A DNA stretch of 64,000 bases. It comes from CAZKVJ01 sp964556225 (GTDB lineage: Bacteria > Actinomycetota > Acidimicrobiia > Acidimicrobiales > Ilumatobacteraceae). Positions 51,709 to 60,766 of this stretch are shown here, piece by piece. A program made the position numbers and the translations under genes. Under the pieces are notes generated by a model. That model worked only from the letters and a program-made list of their open reading frames with translations, made no database searches and was not told the origin of the DNA. Each line of letters opens with the position of its first letter. The first letter of the stretch is position 1. The stretch lies in the NCBI GenBank assembly GCA_964556225.1, contig CAZKVJ010000008.1, forward strand, positions 1-64,000, given 5' to 3'.

Positions 51709-53402
51709 CACACGTTCGACGTTCGCCCCGCCCAGAACGGCGCCCGCAGCTCGCGCTTCAGGATCTTGCCCGACCCGGTCTTCGGCAGCTCGTCGACCCA
51801 GCTGATGGAGCGCGGCACCTTGTAGCTGGCCAGGTGCTCCTTGGCGTACGCGACCACGTCGCCGTCCGAGAGTGAGGACCCCGGCCGGCGGACCACGACG
51901 GCGTGCACCGTCTCGCCCCAGTCGTCGCTCGGGATCCCGAACACCGCCGCCTCGAAGATGTCCGGATGGTGCTCGAGCGCCGACTCGATCTCCGCCGGGT
52001 ACACGTTCATGCCGCCGGTGATGATCATGTCCTTCTTCCGGTCGCAGATGTAGAGGAAGCCCTCCTCGTCGCGGTAGGCGATGTCGCCCACCGTCTGGTA
52101 GCCGTCTCGCTGGTCGGCGAGGAACTTGTCGTGCTGCTTGTAGTAGTCGGAGAACACCGAGGGGCTCTTCACGAACAGCTCGCCCGGGTGGTCGGGACCG
52201 ACGCCGACGACCTCGTTGCCGTCGTCGTCGAAGAGCTTCACCTCGACCATGGGCGCGGGCTGGCCACAGGAGCCCGGCTTGCGCAGCTGATCCTCGGGGC
52301 GGAGGATGCAGTTCACGCCAAGCTCGGTGGAGCCGTACACCTCCCAGAGCGAGTCGGTCGGGAAGTCGGCGAGGTACGCCTGCTTCAGCGCGAAGCTCCA
52401 CGGAGCGGCGTTGGCGACCATCCGCTTCATCGTCGTTCGGTCGTAGCGGGCCTTCACCTCCGCCGGCAGGTTGCAGATCATGCGGATCGGGGTCGGCGCC
52501 GAGAACGTCGACGTCACCCCGTACTTGTCGACCAGGCGCAGCCAGTCCTCGGGATCGAACTTGCGCTGGACGACGACGCTTTGGCCCAGCGCCACGGCGA
52601 TGCCCATGAACCCACCCGGACCGCTGTGGTAGAGCGGCCCGGTGGTGAGGTACACGTCGTCGGGGGTGTAGCCGATGAACGCCACCATCGCCTGCAGCTG
52701 GACGGGATCGCCGGTGCCGCGCCGGAGCGCACCTTTCGGCTTCCCGGTGGTGCCGGAGGTGTAGATCATCGTGGCGCCCGGCTCGGTGGACTCCTCGAGC
52801 GCCGGCGGCTCGGGCGATGCGGCCGCCACCAGCCCGTCGGCTGCGAGCTGGCCCTCGAGCGCGGGCCCGTCGAACACCAGCACCGTCGACACCTTGGGGA
52901 TCTCGTCGCGGATCCGCTGGAACATCGGCGCTTGCTCGGCGTCGGTGACCACGACCGTGGCATCGCAGTGGTCCGTCACGTACGCGGCCTCTTCGTCGGA
53001 CAGCCGGTAGTTCAGCGGCACCGAGGTGATCCCGAGCTTGCGGGCGGCGTGGATCAGGGTCACGACCCCCACGCTGTTCTGCCCGCACCACACCACCTTG
53101 CCGTTCCCGGGTGTGACCCCCTGACCGATCAGCACGTTGGCCAGCTGGTTCGAGCGGGCGTCGAGCTCGGCGTACGTCAGTGCGTCGATCCGGCCGTCGG
53201 GGCGGTCGTCGACGACGGCGAGCTTGTCCGGCTGGAGCTGGGCGTAGACGGCGAGGATATCCGGCATGCCGTGCATCCTGGCACGGGCCGCGAGGCTCAC
53301 GACGTCTCGGAGCAGGCCGGCCACGGCGCCGGGCGTGACCACGGCGCGCTGCCACGCGTCCCCGAACGACGCTCGACTCCAACGTGAACCCACGGACGGC
53401 AC
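51708..53402 (-). CDS. FadD-like acyl-CoA synthetase/ligase
   Basis: This is an AMP-forming ligase of 564 residues. Its motifs are the P-loop MIYTSGTTGKPKGALRR, the adenine-binding WEVYGSTELG, the TVGDIAYRDEEGFLYICDRKKDMIITGGMNVYPAEIE hinge split over about 440-480, and the catalytic Lys in LPKTGSGKILKRELR. It has an N-terminal helical extension (FGDAWQRAVVTPGAVAGLLRD) seen in some actinomycete FadD proteins, which supports the long start at GTG; the shorter start is MHGMPDI. The acyl substrate is unknown. It is coupled to era. Confidence 0.88.
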   Translation of the reverse strand: MPSVGSRWSRASFGDAWQRAVVTPGAVAGLLRDVVSLAARARMHGMPDILAVYAQLQPDKLAVVDDRPDGRIDALTYAELDARSNQLANVLIGQGVTPGNGKVVWCGQNSVGVVTLIHAARKLGITSVPLNYRLSDEEAAYVTDHCDATVVVTDAEQAPMFQRIRDEIPKVSTVLVFDGPALEGQLAADGLVAAASPEPPALEESTEPGATMIYTSGTTGKPKGALRRGTGDPVQLQAMVAFIGYTPDDVYLTTGPLYHSGPGGFMGIAVALGQSVVVQRKFDPEDWLRLVDKYGVTSTFSAPTPIRMICNLPAEVKARYDRTTMKRMVANAAPWSFALKQAYLADFPTDSLWEVYGSTELGVNCILRPEDQLRKPGSCGQPAPMVEVKLFDDDGNEVVGVGPDHPGELFVKSPSVFSDYYKQHDKFLADQRDGYQTVGDIAYRDEEGFLYICDRKKDMIITGGMNVYPAEIESALEHHPDIFEAAVFGIPSDDWGETVHAVVVRRPGSSLSDGDVVAYAKEHLASYKVPRSISWVDELPKTGSGKILKRELRAPFWAGRTSNV

Positions 53403-53428
53403 CGTAGGCCTGCCAGACTGGCTGGCGC

Positions 53429-53878
53429 ATGCCCACGCGCACCCCGCTCGACTACCGCCGCTGGTTCGACCGCATGCAGCCCCAGACGCTGCAGATCGCC
53501 ACCTGGCTGCTCTACATCAACGCCTTCTTCACCCTCGTCGACGTGATCGGCGATGACGGGTACCTCGGCTACCTCCGGGACCGGTTCGGCTGGGGGCTGC
53601 TGCTCGGGCTGGCCATCGTCGCCGCGTACGTGCTCGGTGGGTTCTTGATGGCCAACGACCGCAAGCTCGGGTACCACCTGGCACTGGTCGCTGCGTTCTC
53701 GCCCTTCGTGGTGCGCTTCTGGGCCCTGAGCGACCTCGACCGGCGGCTTCCCGGCAGCATCTCACTGATCGACAAGATCACCGGCGACCGCCTCCTGAGC
53801 TTCATCTTCGAGGTCGCGCTCTGCGCGCTGCTGCTCCACCCACAGAGCCGCGACCACCAACGGGTCTGGTACCGCTGA
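53429..53878 (+). CDS. small multi-pass membrane protein of unknown function
   Basis: I do not recognise this 149-residue protein. It has four hydrophobic helices at about 21-40, 54-74, 81-101 and 124-140, joined by short charged loops, with an N-terminal YRRWFDRMQPQTLQ. No catalytic motif is visible. It is divergent from the acyl-CoA synthetase gene, 26 bases away, and 56 bases upstream of the MaoC-like gene in the same direction. Confidence 0.75.
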   Translation: MPTRTPLDYRRWFDRMQPQTLQIATWLLYINAFFTLVDVIGDDGYLGYLRDRFGWGLLLGLAIVAAYVLGGFLMANDRKLGYHLALVAAFSPFVVRFWALSDLDRRLPGSISLIDKITGDRLLSFIFEVALCALLLHPQSRDHQRVWYR

Positions 53879-53934
53879 TTCGCCGGCGGTCGGGGCATGA
53901 CGCCGGACGGGCCGGACCGTGACAGGATCGGCCC

Positions 53935-54390
53935 ATGGCACTGATCATCAACGGCATCGACGACATGAAGGCCCGCGTGGGCGAGCACCTCGGCTACAGC
54001 GACTACGTGGAGATCACCCAGGAGCGGGTGAACACCTTCGCCGAGGCCACCGGCGACTTCCAGTGGATCCACGTCGACGTCGAGCGGGCCAAGCAGGGGC
54101 CCTTCGGCGGACCCATCGCCCACGGCTACCTCACGCTGTCACTCGGGCCGATGCTCTCCCCCACCATCTTCCAGGTGCACGGCATCAGCATGGGCGTGAA
54201 CTACGGCTGCGGCAAGGTCCGGTTCCCGTCGCCGGTCCCCGTGGGGTCGAAGCTGCGCCTGGGCGCCAAGCTGGTGAACGTCGAGGACGTCGCCGGCGGG
54301 GCCCAGGTCACGATGGAGTTCACCTTCGAGGTCGAGGGGGCGGCGAAGCCGTCGTGTGTGGCCGAGGTGATCTTCCGCTACTACGCCTGA
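53935..54390 (+). CDS. MaoC-like (R)-specific enoyl-CoA hydratase
   Basis: This is a 151-residue hotdog-fold protein that would hydrate trans-2-enoyl-CoA to the (R)-3-hydroxy form. It has the hydratase-2 active-site segment ATGDFQWIHVDVE...GPFGGPIAHGYLTLSL, with the catalytic Asp and His, and the later VNYGCGKVRFPSPVPVGSKL. It is similar to proteins annotated as MaoC family dehydratase in mycobacteria. The neighbours are lipid-activating enzymes. Confidence 0.88.
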   Translation: MALIINGIDDMKARVGEHLGYSDYVEITQERVNTFAEATGDFQWIHVDVERAKQGPFGGPIAHGYLTLSLGPMLSPTIFQVHGISMGVNYGCGKVRFPSPVPVGSKLRLGAKLVNVEDVAGGAQVTMEFTFEVEGAAKPSCVAEVIFRYYA

Positions 54391-54408
54391 CGGGCTGGGC
54401 CGACGGGC

Positions 54409-55362
54409 TCAGCGGAACGACGGCATGACCTCGTTGGCGAGCAGCTCCAGCGACGTCGTCTCCGGGTAGTCGGAGCACCACGGCACCAGGCCGCCGCAGC
54501 CCAGATCCCGGTAGGCCTGGATCTTCTCGGCCACCTGCTCCGGTGTGCCGACCAGGTTGCCCTCACGCCACGAGTCGAACGGCTCGTTCCAGAGGCTGCG
54601 GGTGCCCGCCGCCACCACCTCGGCCTCCGTCGGACGGATGAACACCTCCGGCGACCAGGTCATCACGATCTCGTCGGGATCGCGCCCCACCGCCGCGCAG
54701 TGCCGGCGGAGCACGTCGCGCTTGTGAGCCCACTCCTGCGGGTTGCCACCGAAGTTGCTCCGGTCGGCGTAGCGGGCCACGATCCGCAGCGTCAGCTGCT
54801 CGCCGCCGCCACCGATCCAGATCGGCGGGTGCGGCTGCTGGAGCGGCTTCGGATCGCAGTTGGCGCGCACGAGCCGGTAGAACTCGCCGTCGTAGGTGGT
54901 CTCGGGCTCGGTCCACATCGAGCGCACGATCTCGACCGCCTCTCGGAGCATGCCGATGCGGTCCTTCGGCGACGGGAAGTCGTACCCGTAGCCCCGGTAC
55001 TCGTTCTCGTACCACCCGGCGCCGATCCCCCAGTCGAGCCGGCCGCCGCTGATGACGTCGACGGTGCTGGTGATCTTCGCCAGGAGTGCCGGGTTCCGGT
55101 AGCTGTTGCAGCCCACCATCTGGCCCAGGCGGATGCGACTCGTTCGCTGGCTGATGGCGGCGATGGTGGTCCAGCACTCGAACACCGCCTCGTGTGCCGG
55201 GCGGGGCACGTTGTGGAAGTGGTCGTAGAGCCAGATCGAGTCGTAGCCGAGCTGCTCGGCGAGCAGCGCCACCTCGACGGCCTTGTCCCACTTGGCGGCA
55301 GCACCGTCGATGCTGCGCAGCTCCATCTTCCATCCCTGGGGAACGAACGCACCGAAGATCAC
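54409..55362 (-). CDS. LLM-class F420-dependent oxidoreductase
   Basis: This 317-residue luciferase-like TIM barrel probably uses coenzyme F420. Supporting motifs are GAFVPQGWKMEL at the start, YDSIWLYDHFHNVP, RLGQMVGCNSYRNPALLAKITSTVDVISGGR split over about 92-123, GIGAGWYENEYRGYGYDFP, PIWIGGGGEQLTLRIVARYAD and VGTPEQVAEKIQAY. The GTG at 55362 gives the normal strand-1 start. The substrate is unknown. It is divergent from the next acyl-CoA synthetase gene, 66 bases away. Confidence 0.9.
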   Translation of the reverse strand: MIFGAFVPQGWKMELRSIDGAAAKWDKAVEVALLAEQLGYDSIWLYDHFHNVPRPAHEAVFECWTTIAAISQRTSRIRLGQMVGCNSYRNPALLAKITSTVDVISGGRLDWGIGAGWYENEYRGYGYDFPSPKDRIGMLREAVEIVRSMWTEPETTYDGEFYRLVRANCDPKPLQQPHPPIWIGGGGEQLTLRIVARYADRSNFGGNPQEWAHKRDVLRRHCAAVGRDPDEIVMTWSPEVFIRPTEAEVVAAGTRSLWNEPFDSWREGNLVGTPEQVAEKIQAYRDLGCGGLVPWCSDYPETTSLELLANEVMPSFR

Positions 55363-55428
55363 GATCGGACACGCTACGCGCTCACGCCGGATTCGTGCCG
55401 GGGGCCGGGCAGTTCTTATCGTCAGCGG

Positions 55429-57045
55429 ATGGACTTCTGTGTGGGGGATGTTCACGAAGCCCTGGCGGCGACCCGGCCCGATCAGGAGTGCCTCGTGTTC
55501 CGCGAGCGGCGGGCGACGTGGGCGCAGGTCACGGAGCGGACCCGACGCTTCGCGAGCTTCCTGCACGCGCAGGGGCTCGGCTGCCACACCGAGCGCAGCG
55601 AGCTGCAGCCGTGGGAGAGCGGCCAGGACCACCTGGCGATCTACCTGCACAACGGCAACGAGTACCTCGAGGCGATGCTCGGAGCGTTCAAGGCGCGCGT
55701 CGCCCCGTTCAACGTCAACTACCGCTACGTCGCCGAGGAGCTGCGCTACCTGCTGAGCGACGCATCGGCGGCGGCCGTCGTCGTCCACTCGCGCTTCGCT
55801 CCCACGCTGGCCGAGGTGCGGGCCGAGATCCCCACGCTGCGGGTGATCGTGCAGGTGCCCGACGAGAGCGGCCACCCGCTCCTGCCCGGTGCGGTCTGGT
55901 ACGAGGACGCCCTGGCCGACTCACCGGCCGAGCTCCCACCGGTGACGCCCAGCCCGGACGACCTGTACATCCTCTACACCGGGGGCACCACCGGGATGCC
56001 CAAGGGGGTCTTGTGGCGCAGCGGCGACGCGCTGATCGAGTGCTTCGGCGGTCCCCCGACCGCCACGACCCTCGACGAGTACGTGGCCGCAGCGTCCGGA
56101 ACGCTGCGCGCGCTGCTGGCGCCCCCGTTCATGCACGGCGCCGGGCACTGGATGAGCTTCCGCACGTGGAACGACGGCGGGACGATCTTCGTGCAGGACC
56201 ACCCCGAGCACCTCGACCCGGCCGACATCTGGGGCCTCATCGAGCGTGAGCGGCTCAACTTCTTGCTGATCGTGGGCGACGCGTTCGCCCGCCCACTGCT
56301 CGACGAGCTCGACCGCCACGACTACGACCTCTCGAGCCTGACCGTCCTGCTCTCCGGCGGCGCGCCGCTCGCCGCCCCGCTCAAGGAGCAGCTGCTCGCC
56401 CACCTCCCGACGCTGCTCATCGTCGATGGACTGGGCTCCAGCGAGGCCGGCGGGCAGCTGTCCCACGTGTCCGTCGGATCCGGCGCCACCACCGGGACCT
56501 TCCCGCTGAGCCCCGGCAACCACGTGCTCTCGAGTGACCTCGATCACGAGCTGGCCCCCGGCGACGACGAGATCGGATGGCTGGCCAAGAGCGGCCGGCT
56601 CGCTCTCGGCTACTTGGGTGACCCGGCGAAGACCGCCCGCACCTACCCCGTGATCGACGGGACGCGCTACGCGGTCCCAGGCGACCGGGCCCGGCTGCGG
56701 GCCGACGGCGTGATCGAGCTGCACGGGCGGGATTCCGTCACCATCACATCGGGTGGCGAGAAGATCTTCGCCGAGGAGGTCGAGGCGGCGCTGAAGGCCC
56801 ACCCCGCGGTCTACGACTGTGTGGTCGCCGGCCGGCCCAGCGAGCGGTGGGGCAGCGAGGTCGTCGCCGTGGTGAGGCTCCGCTCCGGCTACGACGTCAC
56901 CGCCGACGCGCTGCTGCACGCCGCCGCCGAGCACATCGCCCGCTACAAGCTCCCCAAGGCAGTGGTGTTCGTCGACGAGATCGTGCGCTCCCCCGCCGGC
57001 AAGGCCGACTACCGCTGGGCCAAGCACGTCGCCGCCACCGCCTGA
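55429..57045 (+). CDS. FadD-like acyl-CoA synthetase
   Basis: This is a 538-residue AMP-forming ligase: ILYTGGTTGMPKGVLWR is the P-loop, DGLGSSEAGG the adenine motif, YAVPGDRARLRADGVIELHGRD and SGGEKIFAEEVEAAL the hinge, and SPAGKADYRWAK the catalytic Lys. The G-G-T-T-G-M P-loop and the LWRSGD continuation are typical of a FadD subgroup in actinomycetes. It is not MenE, which is much shorter, despite the men genes just downstream. ATG start; the preceding open frame is not homologous. Confidence 0.88.
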   Translation: MDFCVGDVHEALAATRPDQECLVFRERRATWAQVTERTRRFASFLHAQGLGCHTERSELQPWESGQDHLAIYLHNGNEYLEAMLGAFKARVAPFNVNYRYVAEELRYLLSDASAAAVVVHSRFAPTLAEVRAEIPTLRVIVQVPDESGHPLLPGAVWYEDALADSPAELPPVTPSPDDLYILYTGGTTGMPKGVLWRSGDALIECFGGPPTATTLDEYVAAASGTLRALLAPPFMHGAGHWMSFRTWNDGGTIFVQDHPEHLDPADIWGLIERERLNFLLIVGDAFARPLLDELDRHDYDLSSLTVLLSGGAPLAAPLKEQLLAHLPTLLIVDGLGSSEAGGQLSHVSVGSGATTGTFPLSPGNHVLSSDLDHELAPGDDEIGWLAKSGRLALGYLGDPAKTARTYPVIDGTRYAVPGDRARLRADGVIELHGRDSVTITSGGEKIFAEEVEAALKAHPAVYDCVVAGRPSERWGSEVVAVVRLRSGYDVTADALLHAAAEHIARYKLPKAVVFVDEIVRSPAGKADYRWAKHVAATA

Positions 57046-57102
57046 GCCTCCTCGCGCTCTGCCCCCTTCTCTCTCGGTACGGTCGGGGGCCGTAGCCTGC
57101 GG

Positions 57103-57813
57103 GTGGTGAGCCAGACGTCGTGGGACCGAGAGACCCTGCCCGAGGGCGAGGAGAAGGTGCAGGCGGTGCGCGAGATGTTCGACGCCATCGCCCCGCGCTA
57201 CGACCTCGTCAACCGGATCATGACGTTCCGACTCGACGTGCGCTGGCGCAGGATCGCCGTGCGCCGTCTGGCGCTGCCGCCGACGTCCACGGTGCTCGAC
57301 CTGGCCGCCGGGACGGGTGACCTCTGCATCGAACTGGCCGGGGTCGGCCTGCGCCCGATCTCGGTCGACCTCAGCTTCGGCATGCTGCGCGCCGACCGCA
57401 GCGGCGCCCCACGGGTGCAGGCCGACATCCTGCGCCTTCCGGTGCCGGACGGATCGGTCGACGGGGTGACCTGCGGCTTCGCCCTGCGGAACCTGGTCGA
57501 CCTGGACCGGTTCTTCGTCGAGCTGGCCCGGGTGGTGCGAACCGGTGGGCGGATCGCGCTCCTCGACGTCGGGGTGCCCCACAACCGAGTGGTGCGCTGG
57601 GGCAACGGGATCTACTTCGGGCGGGTCGTCCCGTGGATCGGCGGCCGGCTGTCGGACCCCGCGGCCTACCGGTACCTCCCGCGCAGCGTGGCGTACCTGC
57701 CCACGCCAGCAGCGATGCTCGACATGCTCGGCCGGGCCGGGTTCGGCGACGCCCGGCACCTGCCGCTCTCGGGCGGCATCACCCAGCTGCTCGTTGCGAC
57801 GCGGGACCGCTGA
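57103..57813 (+). CDS. menG: demethylmenaquinone methyltransferase
   Basis: The enzyme methylates demethylmenaquinone in the last step of menaquinone synthesis. The 236-residue UbiE/MenG-family protein has VQAVREMFDAIAPRYDLVNRIMTF, the SAM motif VLDLAAGTGDLCIEL, and family motifs FALRNLVDLDRFFVELARVVRTGG and YRYLPRSVAYLPTP. Two consecutive GTG codons can serve as start. It is followed by menF after 11 bases. Confidence 0.94.
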   Translation: MVSQTSWDRETLPEGEEKVQAVREMFDAIAPRYDLVNRIMTFRLDVRWRRIAVRRLALPPTSTVLDLAAGTGDLCIELAGVGLRPISVDLSFGMLRADRSGAPRVQADILRLPVPDGSVDGVTCGFALRNLVDLDRFFVELARVVRTGGRIALLDVGVPHNRVVRWGNGIYFGRVVPWIGGRLSDPAAYRYLPRSVAYLPTPAAMLDMLGRAGFGDARHLPLSGGITQLLVATRDR

Positions 57814-57824
57814 GGGACGCAGCC

Positions 57825-59006
57825 GTGCGTGCGATCACGCGTCCGCTCGACGCCGACGTCGACCTCAACGGCTTCGCCCGAGGTGACGGCTACCTGTTCG
57901 TGCGCGACGGCGTCGGGCTGGCCGCTCGCGGGATGGCCGCACGCGTCGACGTCGACGACGTGGCCGGGGTGTTGACGTCGATCGAGCGCGACGACGCAGT
58001 GGGCGGGCCGGGGTGCGGCCCGGTGGCGATCGGCTGCCTGCCGTTCGACCCGTCCGGCGCCGCCACGCTGGTCATCCCCCAGGTCACGATCGGCAAGGAC
58101 GCCGACGGCCGACGCTGGATCACCACGATCGACGACGCCACCGCCGACCTGGGCGCACCACCCCCGCCAACGGCACGGGCGGGACGGTTCACGGTGGGTC
58201 CGGGCATCGACGTCGAGCGCTACCTCGACGCCGTTCGGGCCGCCCGCGACGCCGTGCGCACCGGCCGCATCACCAAGGCTGTGATCGCCCGTGACGTGGT
58301 GGTGAGCGCCTCCGAGCCGGTCGACGTGCACGCCGTGCTGCTGCGCCTGCGCGCCGCGTTCGGGTCGAGCTACCGGTACAGCGTCGACGGCCTCATCGGC
58401 GCCTCGCCCGAGCTGCTCGTCGCCGTGCACGGCGACATCGTGCGCAGCCACCCGCTGGCAGGCACCGCGCCGCGCACGGGCGACCCCTCCACCGACGCCC
58501 GCCTCGCCGCCGAGCTCATCGCCAGCATGAAGAACCAGGTCGAGCACCGCGTCGTGATCGACGTGGTCCACGACACGCTGCTGCCATGGTGCAGCTACCT
58601 CGACTGGGAACCGGAGCCGTCGATCGTGGCCGTCGCCAACGTCCAGCACCTCGGCACGTTGGTCGAGGGGCGACTGTCGCAGCCCGGCCCGAACGTGCTC
58701 GAGCTGGCGCGGGCGCTGTCCCCCACCCCGGCGCTCGGCGGGCACCCGCGACGCGAGGCGCTCGAGCTGATCGCCGCCGTCGAGGGCCTCGACCGCGGCC
58801 GCTACGGCGGCGCCGTCGGCTGGGTCGACGCCGAGGGCAACGGCACCTGGGCGGTGTCGATCCGCTGCGCCGAGATCTCCGCCGACGGCCACACGGCCCG
58901 CCTGTTCGCCGGCGGCGGCATCGTCGCCGAGAGCGACCCCCTCGCCGAGCTGGCCGAGACCCAGGCCAAGCTCCAAGCCATGCTCGGCGCCCTCATCCGC
59001 CCCTGA
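57825..59006 (+). CDS. menF: isochorismate synthase
   Basis: MenF converts chorismate to isochorismate, the entry to menaquinone synthesis. The 393-residue chorismate-binding protein has KAVIARDVVVSASEPVD, YRYSVDGLIGASPELLV, HPLAGTAPRT, the Mg-binding EHRVVIDVVHD, GTLVEGRL, and PTPALGGHPRREALELI, GGAVGWVD and RLFAGGGIVAESDP at the end. The GTG start has AGGGA 7 bases upstream. Neighbouring menD and menH support isochorismate rather than salicylate or anthranilate chemistry. Confidence 0.93.
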   Translation: MRAITRPLDADVDLNGFARGDGYLFVRDGVGLAARGMAARVDVDDVAGVLTSIERDDAVGGPGCGPVAIGCLPFDPSGAATLVIPQVTIGKDADGRRWITTIDDATADLGAPPPPTARAGRFTVGPGIDVERYLDAVRAARDAVRTGRITKAVIARDVVVSASEPVDVHAVLLRLRAAFGSSYRYSVDGLIGASPELLVAVHGDIVRSHPLAGTAPRTGDPSTDARLAAELIASMKNQVEHRVVIDVVHDTLLPWCSYLDWEPEPSIVAVANVQHLGTLVEGRLSQPGPNVLELARALSPTPALGGHPRREALELIAAVEGLDRGRYGGAVGWVDAEGNGTWAVSIRCAEISADGHTARLFAGGGIVAESDPLAELAETQAKLQAMLGALIRP

Positions 59007-59015
59007 CCCCCGCCC

Positions 59016-59064
59016 GTTCTGGTCCCAGGAAGTAGCGCTCAGCGCTACCTGGTGCTGCCAGAAC
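59016..59064. repeat. palindromic element, degenerate copy of the 34619 repeat
   Basis: The first 31 bases match the element at 34619, from GTTCTGGTCCCAGGAAG through the GTAGCGCT-c-AGCGCTAC core. The right arm has diverged to CTGGTGCTGCCAGAAC. It separates convergent menF and menD, and the menD TAG stop lies within it. On the minus strand the menD tail reads RSGSTR in the same phase as the GSGPRK tail of FabF. Confidence 0.85.
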
Positions 59065-60748
59065 GGAGGGCGGTGGCGACGGCGCGGTGGAGGTCGTCGT
59101 GGACGGTGACGTTGGCAGCACGCTCGGTGGCGATCCGCACGAGGCGAACGCCGTCGATGGACCGGGCGGCTGCCGCCAGCTCGGTCGCCGTCGTGATCGT
59201 CGAGGCGTCGATCCCGTGGGCACGGGCGAGCGCGACGAGGTCGGTGCCGTGCGGGGTCCCGAACAGCTGCTCGAAGCGCTCGGACGAGAGCGCCGACGCC
59301 TGCGGGAGGAACGAGAAGATGCCGCCCCCGTCGTTGTCGACGACGGCGACGAGCAGGTCGGCCGGGCGGCGGGCGAGCGCGGTCAGCGAGGACGCGTCGT
59401 GCACCAGCGCCACGTCGCCCAGCAGCGCGGCCGTCGGCCGGCCGGTCGCCAGCGCGACCCCGGTCGCAGTGGCGACGACGCCGTCGATGCCGTTCGCCCC
59501 CCGGTTGGACAGCACGGTCAACCCCTCTCGCGGTGCGCCGTACCACTCGAGGTCGCGGATCGGCATCGAAGACGACGCCACCAGGTACGAGTCGTCCGGC
59601 AGCGCGCCCGCGAGCGCCCGCGCCACGCCGGGCTCGCTGAGCGCAGCGTGGCTGGCGATGACCTGCGCGATGGCCCGCTGGGCACGATCCTCGGCATGAC
59701 GCCAGCGGGCCAGCCACGGGGTCCCGCTGGCGCCGCGCACCCGCGCCGCGAGCCCGGCCGCGACCGCCGTCGGGTCGCCCACCACCCGCAGCGCGGTCCG
59801 GTGGTCTGGGTCGGTGGGGCCCTCCCGGCCGATCCGTACGGACAGCGCCCCGCACGCAGCGACCCACTGGTTCACCACCTTCGACGCCACCGGCTCGCCG
59901 AGGTGCACCACCACCTCCGGCGCGTGGTCGGCAGCGAACTCCTCGTGACGCAGCAGCGCGTCGGCTGCGGCCACGCACCACGCCGCTGGCAGCCGCGCGC
60001 CGGAGCGGGGGTCGGCCAGCACCGGCCACCCCGCTGCCTCCGCCAGCGCCGCTACGCCCCGGCCTGCCCCCCGGCCGGCGATGATCACCCCCCGCTGGCG
60101 ATCGACCACCTGGGCCAGCGCATCGAGGTCGACGGCCATCGGCAGCGTCGACAGCTCCGCCTGGCGGGCCCACGCACCGTCGGCGCGGGCGGCCGGCAGC
60201 TCGCCCCCCCGGCCCAGGAGCGGCTCGCGGAACGGCAGGTTCAGATGCACCGGTCCCGGCGGATCACCCCAGGTCGCCGCCAGTGCCCGAGACGCGAGCG
60301 AACGCCACGAGGGCGCGGCGGCGTCATCGGGGACCCCGGGGTCGTGGAACCAGCGCACCGCCGGCCCGTACAGACGGGTCTGGTCGATGGTCTGCGGGGC
60401 GCCCACGTCGTGCAGCTCCGGCGGCCGGTCGGCGGTGCACACGAGCATCGGCACTCGCGCCAGGCCGGCCTCGACCACGGCGGCGTGGAAGTGCGTCGCC
60501 GCCGTCCCGCTGGTGCACAGCAGGATCGCCGGGCGATCCGACCCCAGCCCGACACCCAGCGCCAGGAACGCCGCCGTGCGCTCGTCGTGGGCGACATGCA
60601 CCGCCAGCTCGGCGCGCTCGACCAGCGCCAGCGCCATCGGCGTCGAACGGGACCCCGGCGCCACCACGGCGTGGCGCACGCCGGCCCGCACCCACTCGTC
60701 GACGAGGGTGGCGCAGAAGGTCGCCGTCACGTCCGGCCCGGAGCCCAT
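59045..60748 (-). CDS. menD: SEPHCHC synthase, MenD
   Basis: MenD is a thiamine-diphosphate enzyme that joins isochorismate and 2-oxoglutarate. The 567 residues contain APGSRSTPMALAL, HDERTAAFLALG with the conserved Glu, CTSGTAATHFHAAVVEA, NLPFREPL, SNRGANGIDGVVATATG and the ThDP/Mg-binding LLGDVALVHDASSL with VVDNDGGGIFSFLPQ. The ATG at 60748 gives the standard N-terminus. The stop codon and last residues (RSGSTR) come from a palindromic repeat. Confidence 0.95.
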   Translation of the reverse strand: MGSGPDVTATFCATLVDEWVRAGVRHAVVAPGSRSTPMALALVERAELAVHVAHDERTAAFLALGVGLGSDRPAILLCTSGTAATHFHAAVVEAGLARVPMLVCTADRPPELHDVGAPQTIDQTRLYGPAVRWFHDPGVPDDAAAPSWRSLASRALAATWGDPPGPVHLNLPFREPLLGRGGELPAARADGAWARQAELSTLPMAVDLDALAQVVDRQRGVIIAGRGAGRGVAALAEAAGWPVLADPRSGARLPAAWCVAAADALLRHEEFAADHAPEVVVHLGEPVASKVVNQWVAACGALSVRIGREGPTDPDHRTALRVVGDPTAVAAGLAARVRGASGTPWLARWRHAEDRAQRAIAQVIASHAALSEPGVARALAGALPDDSYLVASSSMPIRDLEWYGAPREGLTVLSNRGANGIDGVVATATGVALATGRPTAALLGDVALVHDASSLTALARRPADLLVAVVDNDGGGIFSFLPQASALSSERFEQLFGTPHGTDLVALARAHGIDASTITTATELAAAARSIDGVRLVRIATERAANVTVHDDLHRAVATALRSGSTR

Positions 60749-60766
60749 GCACCTATCGTGGCACCC

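Noticed and set aside
55429..57045. MenE (O-succinylbenzoate-CoA ligase) as identity for the synthetase upstream of menG
   Set aside because: At 538 residues with a full FadD-type N-terminal domain it is too long, and its motifs fit fatty acyl-CoA synthetases better. MenE, MenB and MenC are not in the window.
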